Shown here: one piece after another, positions 21,308-29,906 of the stretch
Numbering within the stretch: position 1 is the first letter of the stretch
Layout of the letters: each line of letters opens with the position of its first letter
Source of the DNA: Knoellia flava TL1
GTDB taxonomy: Bacteria > Actinomycetota > Actinomycetes > Actinomycetales > Dermatophilaceae
Length of the DNA stretch: 64,000 nucleotides
Direction: 5' to 3'
Assembly (NCBI RefSeq): GCF_000768675.1
Contig: NZ_AVPI01000001.1
Coordinates: forward strand, 248,001-312,000
Position numbers and translations under genes: made by a program
The notes under the pieces: generated by a model
What the model was told of the DNA's origin: nothing
The model's database searches: none
Seen by the model: only the letters and a program-made list of their open reading frames with translations

Positions 21308-22327
21308 TCAGCCGAGCGAGACGACCATCTTGCCGGTGTTCTCGCCACGCATGAGGCCGAGGAAGGCGTCGACGCCGCTCTCGATGCCCTCGACCCGGGT
21401 CTCGGCGTAGGTCAGCTCGCCCGAGGCCAGCCAGCCGCCGACCTCCTCGACGAACTGCGGCTGCAGCGCGGCGTGGTCGCCGACGAGCATCCCCTGCAGG
21501 CGCAGCCGCTTGCCGATGACGAGCGCGAGGTTGCGCGGCCCGGGCGTCGGCTCGGTCGCGTTGTACTGCGCGATCATCCCGCAGATGGCCACGCGACCGT
21601 GCACCTTGAGCGACGAGATCGCGGCCTCGAGGTGCTCGCCGCCGACGTTGTCGAAGTAGACGTCGATGCCGTCGGGGGCGGCCTCACGGAGCTGCTGGGC
21701 GACCGGGCCGTCCTTGTAGTTGAAGGCCGCGTCGAAGCCGTACTCCTCGACGAGCAGGCGCACCTTCTCGTCGGAGCCGGCCGAGCCGATGACGCGCGAG
21801 GCGCCCTTGAGCCGGGCGATCTGCCCGACCTGGCTGCCGACGGCGCCAGCCGCCCCCGAGACGAAGACCGCGTCGCCGGGCCGGAAGGACGCGACCTCGA
21901 GCAGACCCGCGTATGCCGTCAGCCCCGTCATCCCGAGGACGCCGAGGTAGGCCGAGAGCGGGGCCCGCGAGGGGTCGACCTTGACGACGGCGGCCCCGTC
22001 GACCTCGGCGTACTCGCGCCAGCCCAGCCCGTGCAGGACGTGGTCGCCGACGGCGACGCCCTCGGCCGCGGACGCGACGACCTCGCCGACGGCGCCACCC
22101 TCCATGGGTCGGTCCAGCTGGAACGGCGGGGTGTAGGACTTCACGTCGTTCATCCGGCCGCGCATGTAGGGGTCGACCGAGAAGTGGAGGTTGCGCACGA
22201 GGACCTTGCCGTCGGCGGGAGCGGAGACCGGAGCCTCGCGCAGCGCGAAGTCATCGGTCGTCGGCCAGCCCTGGGGGCGGGCGACGAGGTGCCACTCGCG
22301 GCTGGTCGTGGGAAGTGCGGCGGTCAT
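21308..22327 (-). CDS. NADP-dependent medium-chain oxidoreductase (leukotriene B4/prostaglandin-reductase type)
   Basis: 339 residues. SVDPYMRGRM and the zinc-free catalytic fold identify the 2-alkenal/prostaglandin reductase branch of MDR enzymes; the nucleotide loop is GAAGAVGSQVGQIARLKG, followed by YKDGP and IDVYFDNVGG. These enzymes reduce activated double bonds (enones, quinones) with NADPH in the cytosol. It is divergent from a MarR regulator across an AT-rich 99-base gap, with a good TTGACA promoter, suggesting induction by electrophiles sensed by that MarR. Confidence 0.9.
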   Translation of the reverse strand: MTAALPTTSREWHLVARPQGWPTTDDFALREAPVSAPADGKVLVRNLHFSVDPYMRGRMNDVKSYTPPFQLDRPMEGGAVGEVVASAAEGVAVGDHVLHGLGWREYAEVDGAAVVKVDPSRAPLSAYLGVLGMTGLTAYAGLLEVASFRPGDAVFVSGAAGAVGSQVGQIARLKGASRVIGSAGSDEKVRLLVEEYGFDAAFNYKDGPVAQQLREAAPDGIDVYFDNVGGEHLEAAISSLKVHGRVAICGMIAQYNATEPTPGPRNLALVIGKRLRLQGMLVGDHAALQPQFVEEVGGWLASGELTYAETRVEGIESGVDAFLGLMRGENTGKMVVSLG

Positions 22328-22374
22328 GTGTGGAGACTCTCCTCGGGCGCGACAGAAACTTCAGAACATGAAAC

Positions 22375-22420
22375 ACCATGCGTTGAGATATTTCAGGTTG
22401 TCAAATAATTCGCCTATCCT
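22375..22420. promoter_or_regulatory. Divergent promoter-operator region of marR and oxidoreductase
   Basis: Minus strand: TTGACA (22399-22404), 18-base spacer, CATGGT (22375-22380). Plus strand: TATCCT (22415-22420) lies 6 bases before the marR ATG. TTGAGATATTTCAG (22383-22396) is an imperfect palindrome inside both promoters and a candidate MarR operator. The segment is strikingly AT-rich for this genome. Confidence 0.6.
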
Positions 22421-22426
22421 CGAGGC

Positions 22427-22864
22427 ATGGCCACCTCGCGCACCGACCCGCTCACCCTCGAGGTCGTCGACCTCATCGGGTCCGTCGTGGCGCGCTACCA
22501 CGCGGAGTACGACCGGGCCGCCGCGGCACACTCGCTCACCGGGGCACAGGCCCGGCTGCTGGCGCTGCTCGCCGTCGAGCCGCTGCCCATGCGCAGGATC
22601 GCGCGGACCCTGCGGTGCGAGCCCTCCAACGTCACCGGCATCGTCGACCGGCTCGAGGCCCGAGGACTCGTCGAGCGCCGGCCCGATCCCGCCGACCGCC
22701 GGGTCAAGGTCGCCGCGGCCACGACCGAGGGCGCCCGCACAGCGCGGCGGCTCCGCGCGTCGCTCGGGTTCGCCCGAGAGCCACTCGCCGAGCTCTCCCA
22801 CAAGGAGCGGACGACCCTGCGCGACCTCCTGCAGCGGATGGTCGGAGACCCGGACGGCTCCTGA
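22427..22864 (+). CDS. MarR-family transcriptional regulator
   Basis: 145 residues. The winged helix has PMRRIARTLRCEPSNVTGIVDRLEARGLVERRPDPADRR, as separate recognition helix and wing in the MarR pattern, flanked by dimerisation helices. It probably represses itself and the divergent oxidoreductase through the AT-rich gap, released by a phenolic or electrophilic ligand or by oxidation of its single Cys in the recognition region. The short distance from the -10 box to ATG suggests a leaderless mRNA. Confidence 0.9.
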   Translation: MATSRTDPLTLEVVDLIGSVVARYHAEYDRAAAAHSLTGAQARLLALLAVEPLPMRRIARTLRCEPSNVTGIVDRLEARGLVERRPDPADRRVKVAAATTEGARTARRLRASLGFAREPLAELSHKERTTLRDLLQRMVGDPDGS

Positions 22865-22887
22865 CCTCACCGGCCCCGACGATTCCC

Positions 22888-22893
22888 TACACT
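22888..22893 (+). promoter_or_regulatory. Candidate -10 box for three-gene exported-protein operon
   Basis: TACACT followed by 7 bases and the ATG at 22901; a leaderless start. No clear -35. Confidence 0.4.
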
Positions 22894-22900
22894 CCCTGCC

Positions 22901-23521
22901 ATGGGGGAGAACGCGACGGCTGGACGAGGCGTGCTCGGGCGCGCCCGCGGCTTCGTCAAGGGCAGGCCGGCGAGCCAGAAGGTGGGTGGCGGCGTCGCCG
23001 CGGCGCTGCTCGCGAGCGCGCCGTTCGGCGGGCTCGCCGCGGTGCCCGAGCCCGGGCCCGAGCCGATCGCCAAGGGCAAGGCCGTCATGGTCGGGCCCTA
23101 CGAGGTCGTCGTCGACCAGGTCGTCGAGCTGCCCGACCTCAAGCCGGCGGTCTCCCCCGAGCCGTCGGAGCGGGTCGTCGTCGTCGACATGAAGGTCACC
23201 CTCACGGGTGACCGACCGGAGTATGCCGTCACGCTCACGAAGAACGTCTCCCTCACCGGTGGTGGCGTCGAGGTCGTCGACGGTCCGGACCTCTACTTCG
23301 TCGAGGACGCCACCCGCATGTCGAACATCAACCCGGGCCTCACCTACCGGCTCGCGCTCACCTACACGACCTCGGGTCCGTGGCAGGGCGACTCGGTCAC
23401 GGTGAGCAGCAACCTCGTGGAGTTCCGCGAGGAGGACAAGCAGACCCTCGATCCCGACGCGTGGGTCGCCCGCGACAAGATCCAGTCGCGCGGGACCTTC
23501 CCCCTCGTGAGGCGCTCATGA
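22901..23521 (+). CDS. Exported beta-rich protein, first of a three-gene cassette
   Basis: 206 residues. A basic N-terminus (to about 27) precedes one hydrophobic segment (28-46), which could be an uncleaved anchor. The rest is beta-rich (YEVVVDQVVELPD, RVVVVDMKVTLTG, RLALTYTT), reminiscent of the DUF4352/immunoglobulin-like fold with a ligand- or partner-binding face. Function unknown. Its stop overlaps the next start (ATGA), and the next two genes have the same layout. Confidence 0.7.
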   Translation: MGENATAGRGVLGRARGFVKGRPASQKVGGGVAAALLASAPFGGLAAVPEPGPEPIAKGKAVMVGPYEVVVDQVVELPDLKPAVSPEPSERVVVVDMKVTLTGDRPEYAVTLTKNVSLTGGGVEVVDGPDLYFVEDATRMSNINPGLTYRLALTYTTSGPWQGDSVTVSSNLVEFREEDKQTLDPDAWVARDKIQSRGTFPLVRRS

Positions 23522-24117
23522 GGCGCAGCATCGCCCTGGCCGCCTTCGTCCTCGCCGCCATGGGGATCGGGCGCCTCATCACCGACCACGTCCCGACGGG
23601 CGACGTCGCCGACAAGCCCTTCACGCACGCCGGCGTCGTGGGCGAGAAGGTCGCCCTCGACTACGCCGACGTCACCGTCACGGGGGTCCACGTCACCCCG
23701 ACGATCATGGGCAACCCCGCCTCGGCCGCGGGGGGCCGCTTCCTCGTCGTCGACACCGAGCTCGTCGCCACCCGCGAGCCGGTCTTCATGGCCGGCTTCT
23801 TCCTCGTCGACGCCAGCGACCACCGTTGGATCTCCTCGACCCGCGGCAGTGAGTGCGTGACCAACGCCAAGCTCTCGACCGGCGTGCGGCACTATGCGAG
23901 CTTCTGCTTCGACGTGCCCAAGCGCGCGCTGTCCGGTGCGCGTCTCGTCGCGACCCGGGGCATGTGGACCTCGCACGAGTCCGAGTTCCGTCGCGACGAC
24001 CTCGCCGACGTGGACCTCGGCATCGCGGCCGCCGAGGCCGACACCCTGTGGGCCGGCACCGACCCGGTCAACGTCAAGGAGAGCGGCCCCGTCCCGCCCG
24101 CGGAGGCCCGCCGATGA
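23518..24117 (+). CDS. Exported beta-rich protein, second of the cassette
   Basis: 199 residues from ATG 23518 (4-base overlap with the previous stop). One N-terminal hydrophobic segment (4-22) is followed by a beta-sandwich-like domain (VALDYADVTVTGVHVTP, GGRFLVVDTELVAT). Two cysteines (SECVTN and SFCFDV) probably pair outside the cell. 'GGRFLVVDTEL' is close to the conserved strand of DUF4352 proteins. No enzyme motif. Role unknown; tight coupling to both neighbours suggests a complex. Confidence 0.7.
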   Translation: MRRSIALAAFVLAAMGIGRLITDHVPTGDVADKPFTHAGVVGEKVALDYADVTVTGVHVTPTIMGNPASAAGGRFLVVDTELVATREPVFMAGFFLVDASDHRWISSTRGSECVTNAKLSTGVRHYASFCFDVPKRALSGARLVATRGMWTSHESEFRRDDLADVDLGIAAAEADTLWAGTDPVNVKESGPVPPAEARR

Positions 24118-24776
24118 GCACCACCGCGACGCCCCCGACCCGCGCCACCCGCCCCCGCCGCCCGAGCCGCTGGTGGATGGCGGCCCTCCCCGTCGCCGTG
24201 GCCGCGATGCTCGTCGCGAACGGCTACCGCGTGCCCGTCTTCTGGTACCAGTCCGGTCAGCACCACGAGCTCGCCTCGGGCGACCGAGGCGAGTGGGTGC
24301 GGGTCACCGAGGAGTACACCGACGCGATCGGCGACACCACGCGGACCTACGAGGTGCGGCTCGCGGGGCTGGGAGGTGAGAGCACGGCATACGAGGACGA
24401 CGGCGGTGACGAGTTCACGCTCGCCGACGGGATGGTCGCGCGCACGGTCGACCTCGACTTCCGCGCCGCGCCGGACCAGGCGCTCAAGAACTGCGCGGTC
24501 ACCCTCGTCGACGACGAGGGTCGGCAGTACCGCGTCGGCCACATCTCCGACGGCATCGGGCCGTCGGTGACCAACTGCGTCCCCGAGGAGACACCCGGGC
24601 CCAGCGTCGTCATCTTCGAGACCGAGCGCCGCGGCGCCCTGCCACCGAAGGAGAAGCCGCGACCGACCGAGTGGTCGTCGTCGCCGACGATCGCCGTGCC
24701 GAAGGACGCGCGGTTCGTCGAGGTGCGGATCTCGTTCGAGAACCCCGACTACGTCACGCTCCGGCTTCCGCGCTGA
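24114..24776 (+). CDS. Exported protein, third of the cassette
   Basis: 220 residues from ATG 24114 (ATGA overlap). A basic N-terminus and a single hydrophobic helix (about 22-38) are followed by a beta-rich domain with two cysteines (KNCAVTL and TNCVPEE) and an 'RFVEVRISFENPDYVTLRLPR' type terminal strand. Like its two partners it looks anchored by an N-terminal helix. Its 3' end overlaps the convergent membrane protein gene by 23 bases. Confidence 0.7.
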   Translation: MSTTATPPTRATRPRRPSRWWMAALPVAVAAMLVANGYRVPVFWYQSGQHHELASGDRGEWVRVTEEYTDAIGDTTRTYEVRLAGLGGESTAYEDDGGDEFTLADGMVARTVDLDFRAAPDQALKNCAVTLVDDEGRQYRVGHISDGIGPSVTNCVPEETPGPSVVIFETERRGALPPKEKPRPTEWSSSPTIAVPKDARFVEVRISFENPDYVTLRLPR

Positions 24777-26046
24777 CCTCTCGCGGCGCGGTCGGCTGCG
24801 GCTCGGCGTCCGCCGGGTGCAGCTTCGGGCCGAGCAGCCAGTCGATGGCGGCGGCGAGCAGGGCTGCGGCGAGCACCATCGTGATCGCGAGGCCGACGGC
24901 CTTCTCCATCGGTGAGAACGCCAGCCACGTGTCGGTCTGGAGCGGCCCGATGGCGAGCCGGAGCAGCTGCCCGACGATCCACGGGATGCGGATGACGAGA
25001 AGGAAGGCCAGGCAGAAGGTGAGCATCGGCAGCAGGCCGGCGGTCGCCATCATCCGCAGCCCGTTCCAGAACGCCGACCACCGCTCGCGCACGTCTGCCA
25101 CGAGCCCGCCACCGAAGCGGCGCACCGGCGCCGGGATGCGCTCCCACCGCGGGTCCGGCTGCCGCGCCGGCTCCTCCGGCCCGGAGAGCTTGTGCCCGAG
25201 GACGACGGCGCCGACCGTGATCCACGCGAGCGGGACGATGACGACGGCGTCTATCGCACCCACGAGCCCGAAGAGCCACGTCGTCGCGGTGTCGACGGGG
25301 TTGGCCAGCGGGCCGAGGGACGTGATGACCTGGTCGTACTCGTCGAGGACGAGTCGTGACGCCCGGCGCTCCTGCACCCAGGCGACACCGTCCTCGCGGA
25401 ACTCGGCGACCTTCTGCGCGACCTGCGAGGTGTAGTAGACCTCGACGAGTGCACCGGCGAACGCGAGCCAGAGGAAGCGGGTCACGCTCTCGAACTTGCC
25501 GAGCGCGTAGCGCACCACCCAAGCGATGACGACGATGGCGAGCACGACCTGCCAGTCGTAGATCGCGAGACGCGAGGCGAAGTCGATGTCGGGCGGCTCC
25601 CCCAGCGTGAACTGGTTGAACTCGTCGTAGGCCGCCTCGTTGGTGAACCGGTAGAGGTCCTCCTTGAGCAGCCCGTAGGACACGTAGACCGCGAGGAAGG
25701 GCACGAGCACACTGACCGCGACGTCGACGAGCCGCAGCTCGCGCTTCTCGGTCGGCGCCTGCCGGGCCTCGCGGCGCGACAGCTCGGCGACGTTGGGCAG
25801 CGCGCCGCGGGTCATCCAGAGCATGGCGATCATCGCGAGGAGGAAGCCGAGAGGCGCGAGCACGAGGATGAGCTGGGCGACGAAGGCGTTGTGGTCGCTC
25901 ACCTCGACGGCGACCCAGAGCGCGCCGCTGCGCAGCGCCAGCCCGAGGCACGCGATGACGACGAAGGGCGCCCAGTAGACGCGGAGCACCCGCCAGGCGG
26001 ACACGAGCACCGCGGGGATGTCGCGCACCCTCATCTCGTCGTTCAT
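24754..26046 (-). CDS. Large polytopic membrane protein of unknown function
   Basis: 430 residues from ATG 26046. About seven to eight membrane segments (for example 30-48, 60-85, 115-140, 180-205, 260-290, 335-365, 375-400) separated by charged cytoplasmic stretches, one being an amphipathic region around QKVAEFREDGVAWVQERRASRL. No transporter or enzyme motif recognised. It converges on the three-gene exported cassette, and lies downstream of a hydrolase gene in the same direction. Confidence 0.72.
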   Translation of the reverse strand: MNDEMRVRDIPAVLVSAWRVLRVYWAPFVVIACLGLALRSGALWVAVEVSDHNAFVAQLILVLAPLGFLLAMIAMLWMTRGALPNVAELSRREARQAPTEKRELRLVDVAVSVLVPFLAVYVSYGLLKEDLYRFTNEAAYDEFNQFTLGEPPDIDFASRLAIYDWQVVLAIVVIAWVVRYALGKFESVTRFLWLAFAGALVEVYYTSQVAQKVAEFREDGVAWVQERRASRLVLDEYDQVITSLGPLANPVDTATTWLFGLVGAIDAVVIVPLAWITVGAVVLGHKLSGPEEPARQPDPRWERIPAPVRRFGGGLVADVRERWSAFWNGLRMMATAGLLPMLTFCLAFLLVIRIPWIVGQLLRLAIGPLQTDTWLAFSPMEKAVGLAITMVLAAALLAAAIDWLLGPKLHPADAEPQPTAPREVSAEAGA

Positions 26047-26094
26047 CGCCCATCCCCCGGTAGTCGCCGCCCTGACGCCCCGGAGCATATCCAG

Positions 26095-26796
26095 TCAGGG
26101 CGCCGGGTCGTTCCCGTCGGCGTCGAGGAACCCGCGCACCGCGGCGACGAACTCGCGCGGACGGGTGGCGTGGACCTCGTGGCCGGCGTCGATGGTGACC
26201 GAGGTGGCGCGGGGCACGACAGCGACGAGGTCGTCGACCCACTCCGGCGGGACGAAGCTGCTCGGGCCACCGCTCACGGCGAGGACGGGGACGGCGATGC
26301 CCGCCAGCACTTCCGGCCAGTCCGCTGCCGGGGTGTCGACCTCGGGTCGCACCTGCTCGACGACGGCCCAGTCGAACGCGAGGTGACCGGCGGGACGGAC
26401 GGGGGCGGCCGGCATACGGGGGCGCAGGAGACCGACGTCCTCGAGGACGAGACGTCGCACGAGGGGTGACCGGGCAGCGACCCGGCACGCGACGAGACCG
26501 CCGAGCGAGTGGCCGACGAGGTCGACGTCCTCCCCCGTCGACTCCAGGAGGGCGAGGACGTCGGCGGTCATGAGCTCGACCGAGTAGGTGCCCGGCCACG
26601 CCGACCGTCCGTGCCCACGCAGGTCGACGGCGTGGACCGTCCGGTCGCTTGAGAGGTCGGTCGCGACCTCCGACCAGTCCTCGGCCGTGAGCCCGGTGCC
26701 GTGCAGGAGGACGACCGGCGGGAGCGCGGGACGGTCGGCGTCCCACACGGCGACGGAGAGGTCGGTTCTGGCGCCGCGTCGCGTCTCCCTCCTCAT
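26095..26796 (-). CDS. Alpha/beta hydrolase
   Basis: 233 residues from ATG 26796. Oxyanion motif LHGTGLTAEDW, nucleophile elbow GHSLGG with the catalytic Ser, and a C-terminal AGHEVHATRP containing the catalytic His; an acid in the 'FVPPEWVDDL' region completes the triad. Cytosolic esterase or lactonase-type enzyme; substrate unknown. Slightly short for the fold (cap domain is small). Confidence 0.82.
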   Translation of the reverse strand: MRRETRRGARTDLSVAVWDADRPALPPVVLLHGTGLTAEDWSEVATDLSSDRTVHAVDLRGHGRSAWPGTYSVELMTADVLALLESTGEDVDLVGHSLGGLVACRVAARSPLVRRLVLEDVGLLRPRMPAAPVRPAGHLAFDWAVVEQVRPEVDTPAADWPEVLAGIAVPVLAVSGGPSSFVPPEWVDDLVAVVPRATSVTIDAGHEVHATRPREFVAAVRGFLDADGNDPAP

Positions 26797-26876
26797 GCCG
26801 ACAGTCTGCCCGTGGGTCCCGCCCCCGCAGCGGCGCGACGGAAAGTTACAGACATGGGTCATTCCTGCGGTAGTTA

Positions 26877-26905
26877 TTGACGGAGCCTTCGGAGCCGTGT
26901 AGACC
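26877..26905 (+). promoter_or_regulatory. Promoter of the peptide ABC operon
   Basis: TTGACG (26877-26882), a 17-base spacer and TAGACC (26900-26905), ending about 70 bases before the first ATG. This is the most canonical sigma-70-type promoter in the window. Confidence 0.65.
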
Positions 26906-26975
26906 TCATCGACAACCGCGCCATCGCGTGGGGCGCGGGGGCGATGCTCCGCGAAGGCCGAAGGATCGAGGACCG

Positions 26976-28808
26976 ATGAAGTTCCGAACGAACCCTGGCG
27001 GCCGGGGGCTGCGAACCGTGCTCTCCGGACTGCTTGTCATGCTGTTGGCCTGTGCCGCAGCACTTTTCGCGGGCAGCGGCGCGCACGCCGAGACCAAGGA
27101 CGAGAAGACGCTGACGATCGCCGTGAGCCAGGAGGTCGACTCGCTGAGCCCGTTCCTCGCCGTGCGACGGATCACGACGGCGCTCGGCCGCCTCTCCTAC
27201 GACTTCCTCACGAACTACGACCCCAAGACGGGCAAGACGATCCCGGCCCTCGCCGAGTCGTGGACGACGTCCGAGGACGGGCTCACGTGGACCTACAAGA
27301 TCCGTGACACGAAATGGACCGACGGCCAGCCGATCACGGCCGAGGACGCCCGCTGGACCTTCGACACGATGATGAAGGACGAGGCCGCCGCGACCGCCAA
27401 CGGCAACTTCGTCGAGAACTTCGAGAGCGTCAGCGCACCCGACCCGCGCACCCTCGAGGTCAAGCTCAAGGCGCCGCAGGCGACGATGCTCGCCCTCGAC
27501 GTGCCGATCCTGCCCAAGCACAAGTGGGAGGGCGTCGGTGACTACTCGAAGTTCAACAACGACCAAGAGTTCCCGATCGTGGGCAGCGGTCCTTGGGTCA
27601 TCAGCGCCTACGAGGTGAACCAGTCGATCACCCTCACGCCCAACAAGGACTTCTGGCGGGGTGCGCCCAAGTTCGACAAGCTCGTCTTCCGCTACATCGA
27701 CGACAGCGACGCCCAGGTGGAGGCGCTCAAGGCCGGCGAGGTCGACTTCGTCTCCGGCCTCACGCCGGCCCAGGCCAAGGCGCTCGAGTCCGCCGACAAC
27801 ATCACCGTCAACAAGGCCAAGGGCAAGCGCTTCCAGGCCATCACCCTCAACCCGGGCGCGAAGCTCCAGGACGGCACGGCCTTCGGCGACGGCAACAAGG
27901 CGCTCCAGGACCCGGTCGTGCGCGAGGCGCTGGTGCGCACCATCGACCGCGAGGCGATCTACAAGACGGCCTACGGCGGCTTCGGCGAGGCCAACGGCGG
28001 CTACATCCCGTCGCGCTACAAGGACTACCACTGGGAGCCCGAGGGCGACGCCGTCATCGGCTTCGACACCGCGAAGGCCGGCGAGCTCCTCGAGGGCGCC
28101 GGCTGGGTCAAGGGCTCGGACGGGATCCGCGCCAAGGGCGGCACGAAGCTCTCGTTCCGCTTCAACGTCCACGCCGACAACCCGCAGTACGTCCAGGCCG
28201 CCGAGATGATGCGCGAGTGGGCCAAGGAGGCCGGCATCGACCTCAAGGTCGAGCCCGTGTCCGAGGTGGGCGCCCTGCTCGACGCGGGCACCTACGACAT
28301 CCTCACCACCGGCTGGAGCGTCAACCCCGACCCCGACTACATCCTCGGCATCAACCGGTGCTCGGGCCTGCCCGCGAAGGTCGGCGGCCCCTACCTGTCC
28401 GACGCGTACTACTGCAACCCGGAGTACGACAAGCTGTATGCCGCGCAGCTCGCCGAGCTCGACCAGCCCAAGCGGGCCGAGATCGTCAAGCAGATGCAGG
28501 AGCAGCTCTACAAGGACAACGTCTTCGTCGTCTGGGGCTACGCCGACCAGCTCGAGGCCTTCCGCTCCGACACCATCGCGTCGATGCAGCCGCAGCCGGA
28601 CCCGGGCGGCAACTACGACAGCCAGGACGGCTACTGGAGCTGGTGGTCGGCGACGCCCGTCGGCGAGGAGGACGAGGCCGCAGGTGACTCCGGCGGCAGC
28701 AGCTCGGGCCTCATGCTCGGTGGCGGCGCCGTGGCCCTCGCGGCCCTTGCGGCCGGCGTCGTCTTCCTGCGTCGTCGGGGCGCCACCGCCGCCGACGACC
28801 GTGAGTGA
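26976..28808 (+). CDS. Peptide/nickel-type ABC substrate-binding protein with C-terminal membrane anchor
   Basis: 610 residues. A long signal peptide ends GAHA (residue 38); a degenerate LLAC lies within it. The SBP_bac_5 domain fills about 45-560: SQEVDSLSPFLAVRR, a PALAESWTTSEDGLTWTYKIR repeat typical of DppA/OppA, and YADQLEAFRSD near the end. Unusually, a Gly/Ser linker leads to a C-terminal hydrophobic helix (AVALAALAAGVVF) and an RRR stop-transfer tail. The receptor is therefore tethered by its C-terminus, not by lipid. First gene of a five-gene importer operon. Confidence 0.9.
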   Translation: MKFRTNPGGRGLRTVLSGLLVMLLACAAALFAGSGAHAETKDEKTLTIAVSQEVDSLSPFLAVRRITTALGRLSYDFLTNYDPKTGKTIPALAESWTTSEDGLTWTYKIRDTKWTDGQPITAEDARWTFDTMMKDEAAATANGNFVENFESVSAPDPRTLEVKLKAPQATMLALDVPILPKHKWEGVGDYSKFNNDQEFPIVGSGPWVISAYEVNQSITLTPNKDFWRGAPKFDKLVFRYIDDSDAQVEALKAGEVDFVSGLTPAQAKALESADNITVNKAKGKRFQAITLNPGAKLQDGTAFGDGNKALQDPVVREALVRTIDREAIYKTAYGGFGEANGGYIPSRYKDYHWEPEGDAVIGFDTAKAGELLEGAGWVKGSDGIRAKGGTKLSFRFNVHADNPQYVQAAEMMREWAKEAGIDLKVEPVSEVGALLDAGTYDILTTGWSVNPDPDYILGINRCSGLPAKVGGPYLSDAYYCNPEYDKLYAAQLAELDQPKRAEIVKQMQEQLYKDNVFVVWGYADQLEAFRSDTIASMQPQPDPGGNYDSQDGYWSWWSATPVGEEDEAAGDSGGSSSGLMLGGGAVALAALAAGVVFLRRRGATAADDRE

Positions 28809-28811
28809 CGG

Positions 28812-29906
28812 ATGACCGAGCTCCCACCCAGTGATGCGGTCCCGCACCTCGACGAGGTGCGGGACCGCGGGGACGCCCCCCGTGGCACGGGCGGTGCTGC
28901 CGTCGCCCTCGCCGACCGGCGCGGGCGTGACGACGACCGCCTGCGCCGCAACGCGGCATACCTCGGGAAGCGGCTGCTCGGCGCGGCCGTCTCCCTCGTC
29001 GCCGTGATCTTCACGAGCTTCTTCCTCTTCCGGATCATCCCCGGCGACCCGGTGCGGGTGATGACCCACGGCCGCCCTGTGACGATCGAGCAGAAGGAGG
29101 CGCTCGCGCGCGAGTTCGGGCTCGACAAGCCGATGCTCGAGCAGTTCGTCAGCTATCTCCTCGGAGTGCTGCGCTTCGACTTCGGCGAGTCCTTCCAGTA
29201 CAACCGGCCGGTCCTGTCGATGGTCGGCGAGCGCCTGGGCCCGACGCTGCTGCTCGTCGGCGCCAGCCTTGCCGTCTCGGCCGCCCTCGGGCTGTGGCTC
29301 GGCGTCCAGGGCGCGTGGAAGCACGGCAGCACGGCCGACCGCGTCAACACCGGGGTGGCCTTGACGCTCTGGTCGGTGCCGAGCTTCTGGCTGGGCCTCA
29401 TCCTCATCGTCGTCTTCGCCTCGGGGCTGGGGTGGTTCCCGACCTCGGGCATGAAGACGCCGGGGGTGACCGGGTTCGACATGGTGCTCGACGTGGCGCA
29501 CCACATGGTGCTGCCGCTCGTCACGCTCGTCGCCGTCGTCTATGCGCAGTACCTCCTCGTCATGCGGTCCTCGCTGCTCGACGAGATGGGCTCGGACTAC
29601 CTCACGACCGCCCGCGCGAAGGGCCTGCGCGACACCGAGGTCAAGCGCCAGCACGCCCTTCCCAACGCGCTGCTGCCGACGACGACGCTCGTCTTCATCA
29701 ACATCGGCTTCGTGCTCTTCGGGGCCGTGCTCGTCGAGACGGTCTTCTCGTGGCCCGGGCTCGGCAAGCTCTTCTACGAGGGGCTGAGCGTGCCTGACCT
29801 GCCGCTCGTGCAGGGGCTGTTCGTCATCTTCTCGGCGGCGGTCATCCTCATGAACCTCGTCTCCGACCTCATCTACCCGCTCATCGACCCCCGGGTGCGT
29901 CCATGA
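28812..29906 (+). CDS. Peptide ABC transporter permease, DppB type
   Basis: 364 residues; six membrane segments after a hydrophilic 50-residue N-terminus. RIIPGDPVRVM, GLDKPMLEQFVSYL and DFGESFQYNRPV are hallmarks of DppB/OppB, and the EAA-loop region reads TTARAKGLRDTEVKRQHALPNALLP in parts. It forms the channel with the next permease. ATG 28812 starts 3 bases after the SBP stop; GTG 28857 is an alternative. The first codons contain a strong hairpin (28836-28868). Confidence 0.93.
   Translation: MTELPPSDAVPHLDEVRDRGDAPRGTGGAAVALADRRGRDDDRLRRNAAYLGKRLLGAAVSLVAVIFTSFFLFRIIPGDPVRVMTHGRPVTIEQKEALAREFGLDKPMLEQFVSYLLGVLRFDFGESFQYNRPVLSMVGERLGPTLLLVGASLAVSAALGLWLGVQGAWKHGSTADRVNTGVALTLWSVPSFWLGLILIVVFASGLGWFPTSGMKTPGVTGFDMVLDVAHHMVLPLVTLVAVVYAQYLLVMRSSLLDEMGSDYLTTARAKGLRDTEVKRQHALPNALLPTTTLVFINIGFVLFGAVLVETVFSWPGLGKLFYEGLSVPDLPLVQGLFVIFSAAVILMNLVSDLIYPLIDPRVRP
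28836..28868 (+). promoter_or_regulatory. Strong stem-loop at the start of the permease gene
   Basis: Perfect inverted repeat, arms 28836-28851 and 28853-28868, so roughly a 15-bp stem with a 3-base loop. Placed between the receptor and channel coding sequences, it could stabilise the receptor mRNA or attenuate downstream expression. Confidence 0.6.

Noticed and set aside
26874-29654. 926-codon open frame on the minus strand opposite the peptide ABC operon
   Set aside because: Low-complexity translation with no domains, opposite well-supported transporter genes; an antisense artefact of GC-rich codon use.
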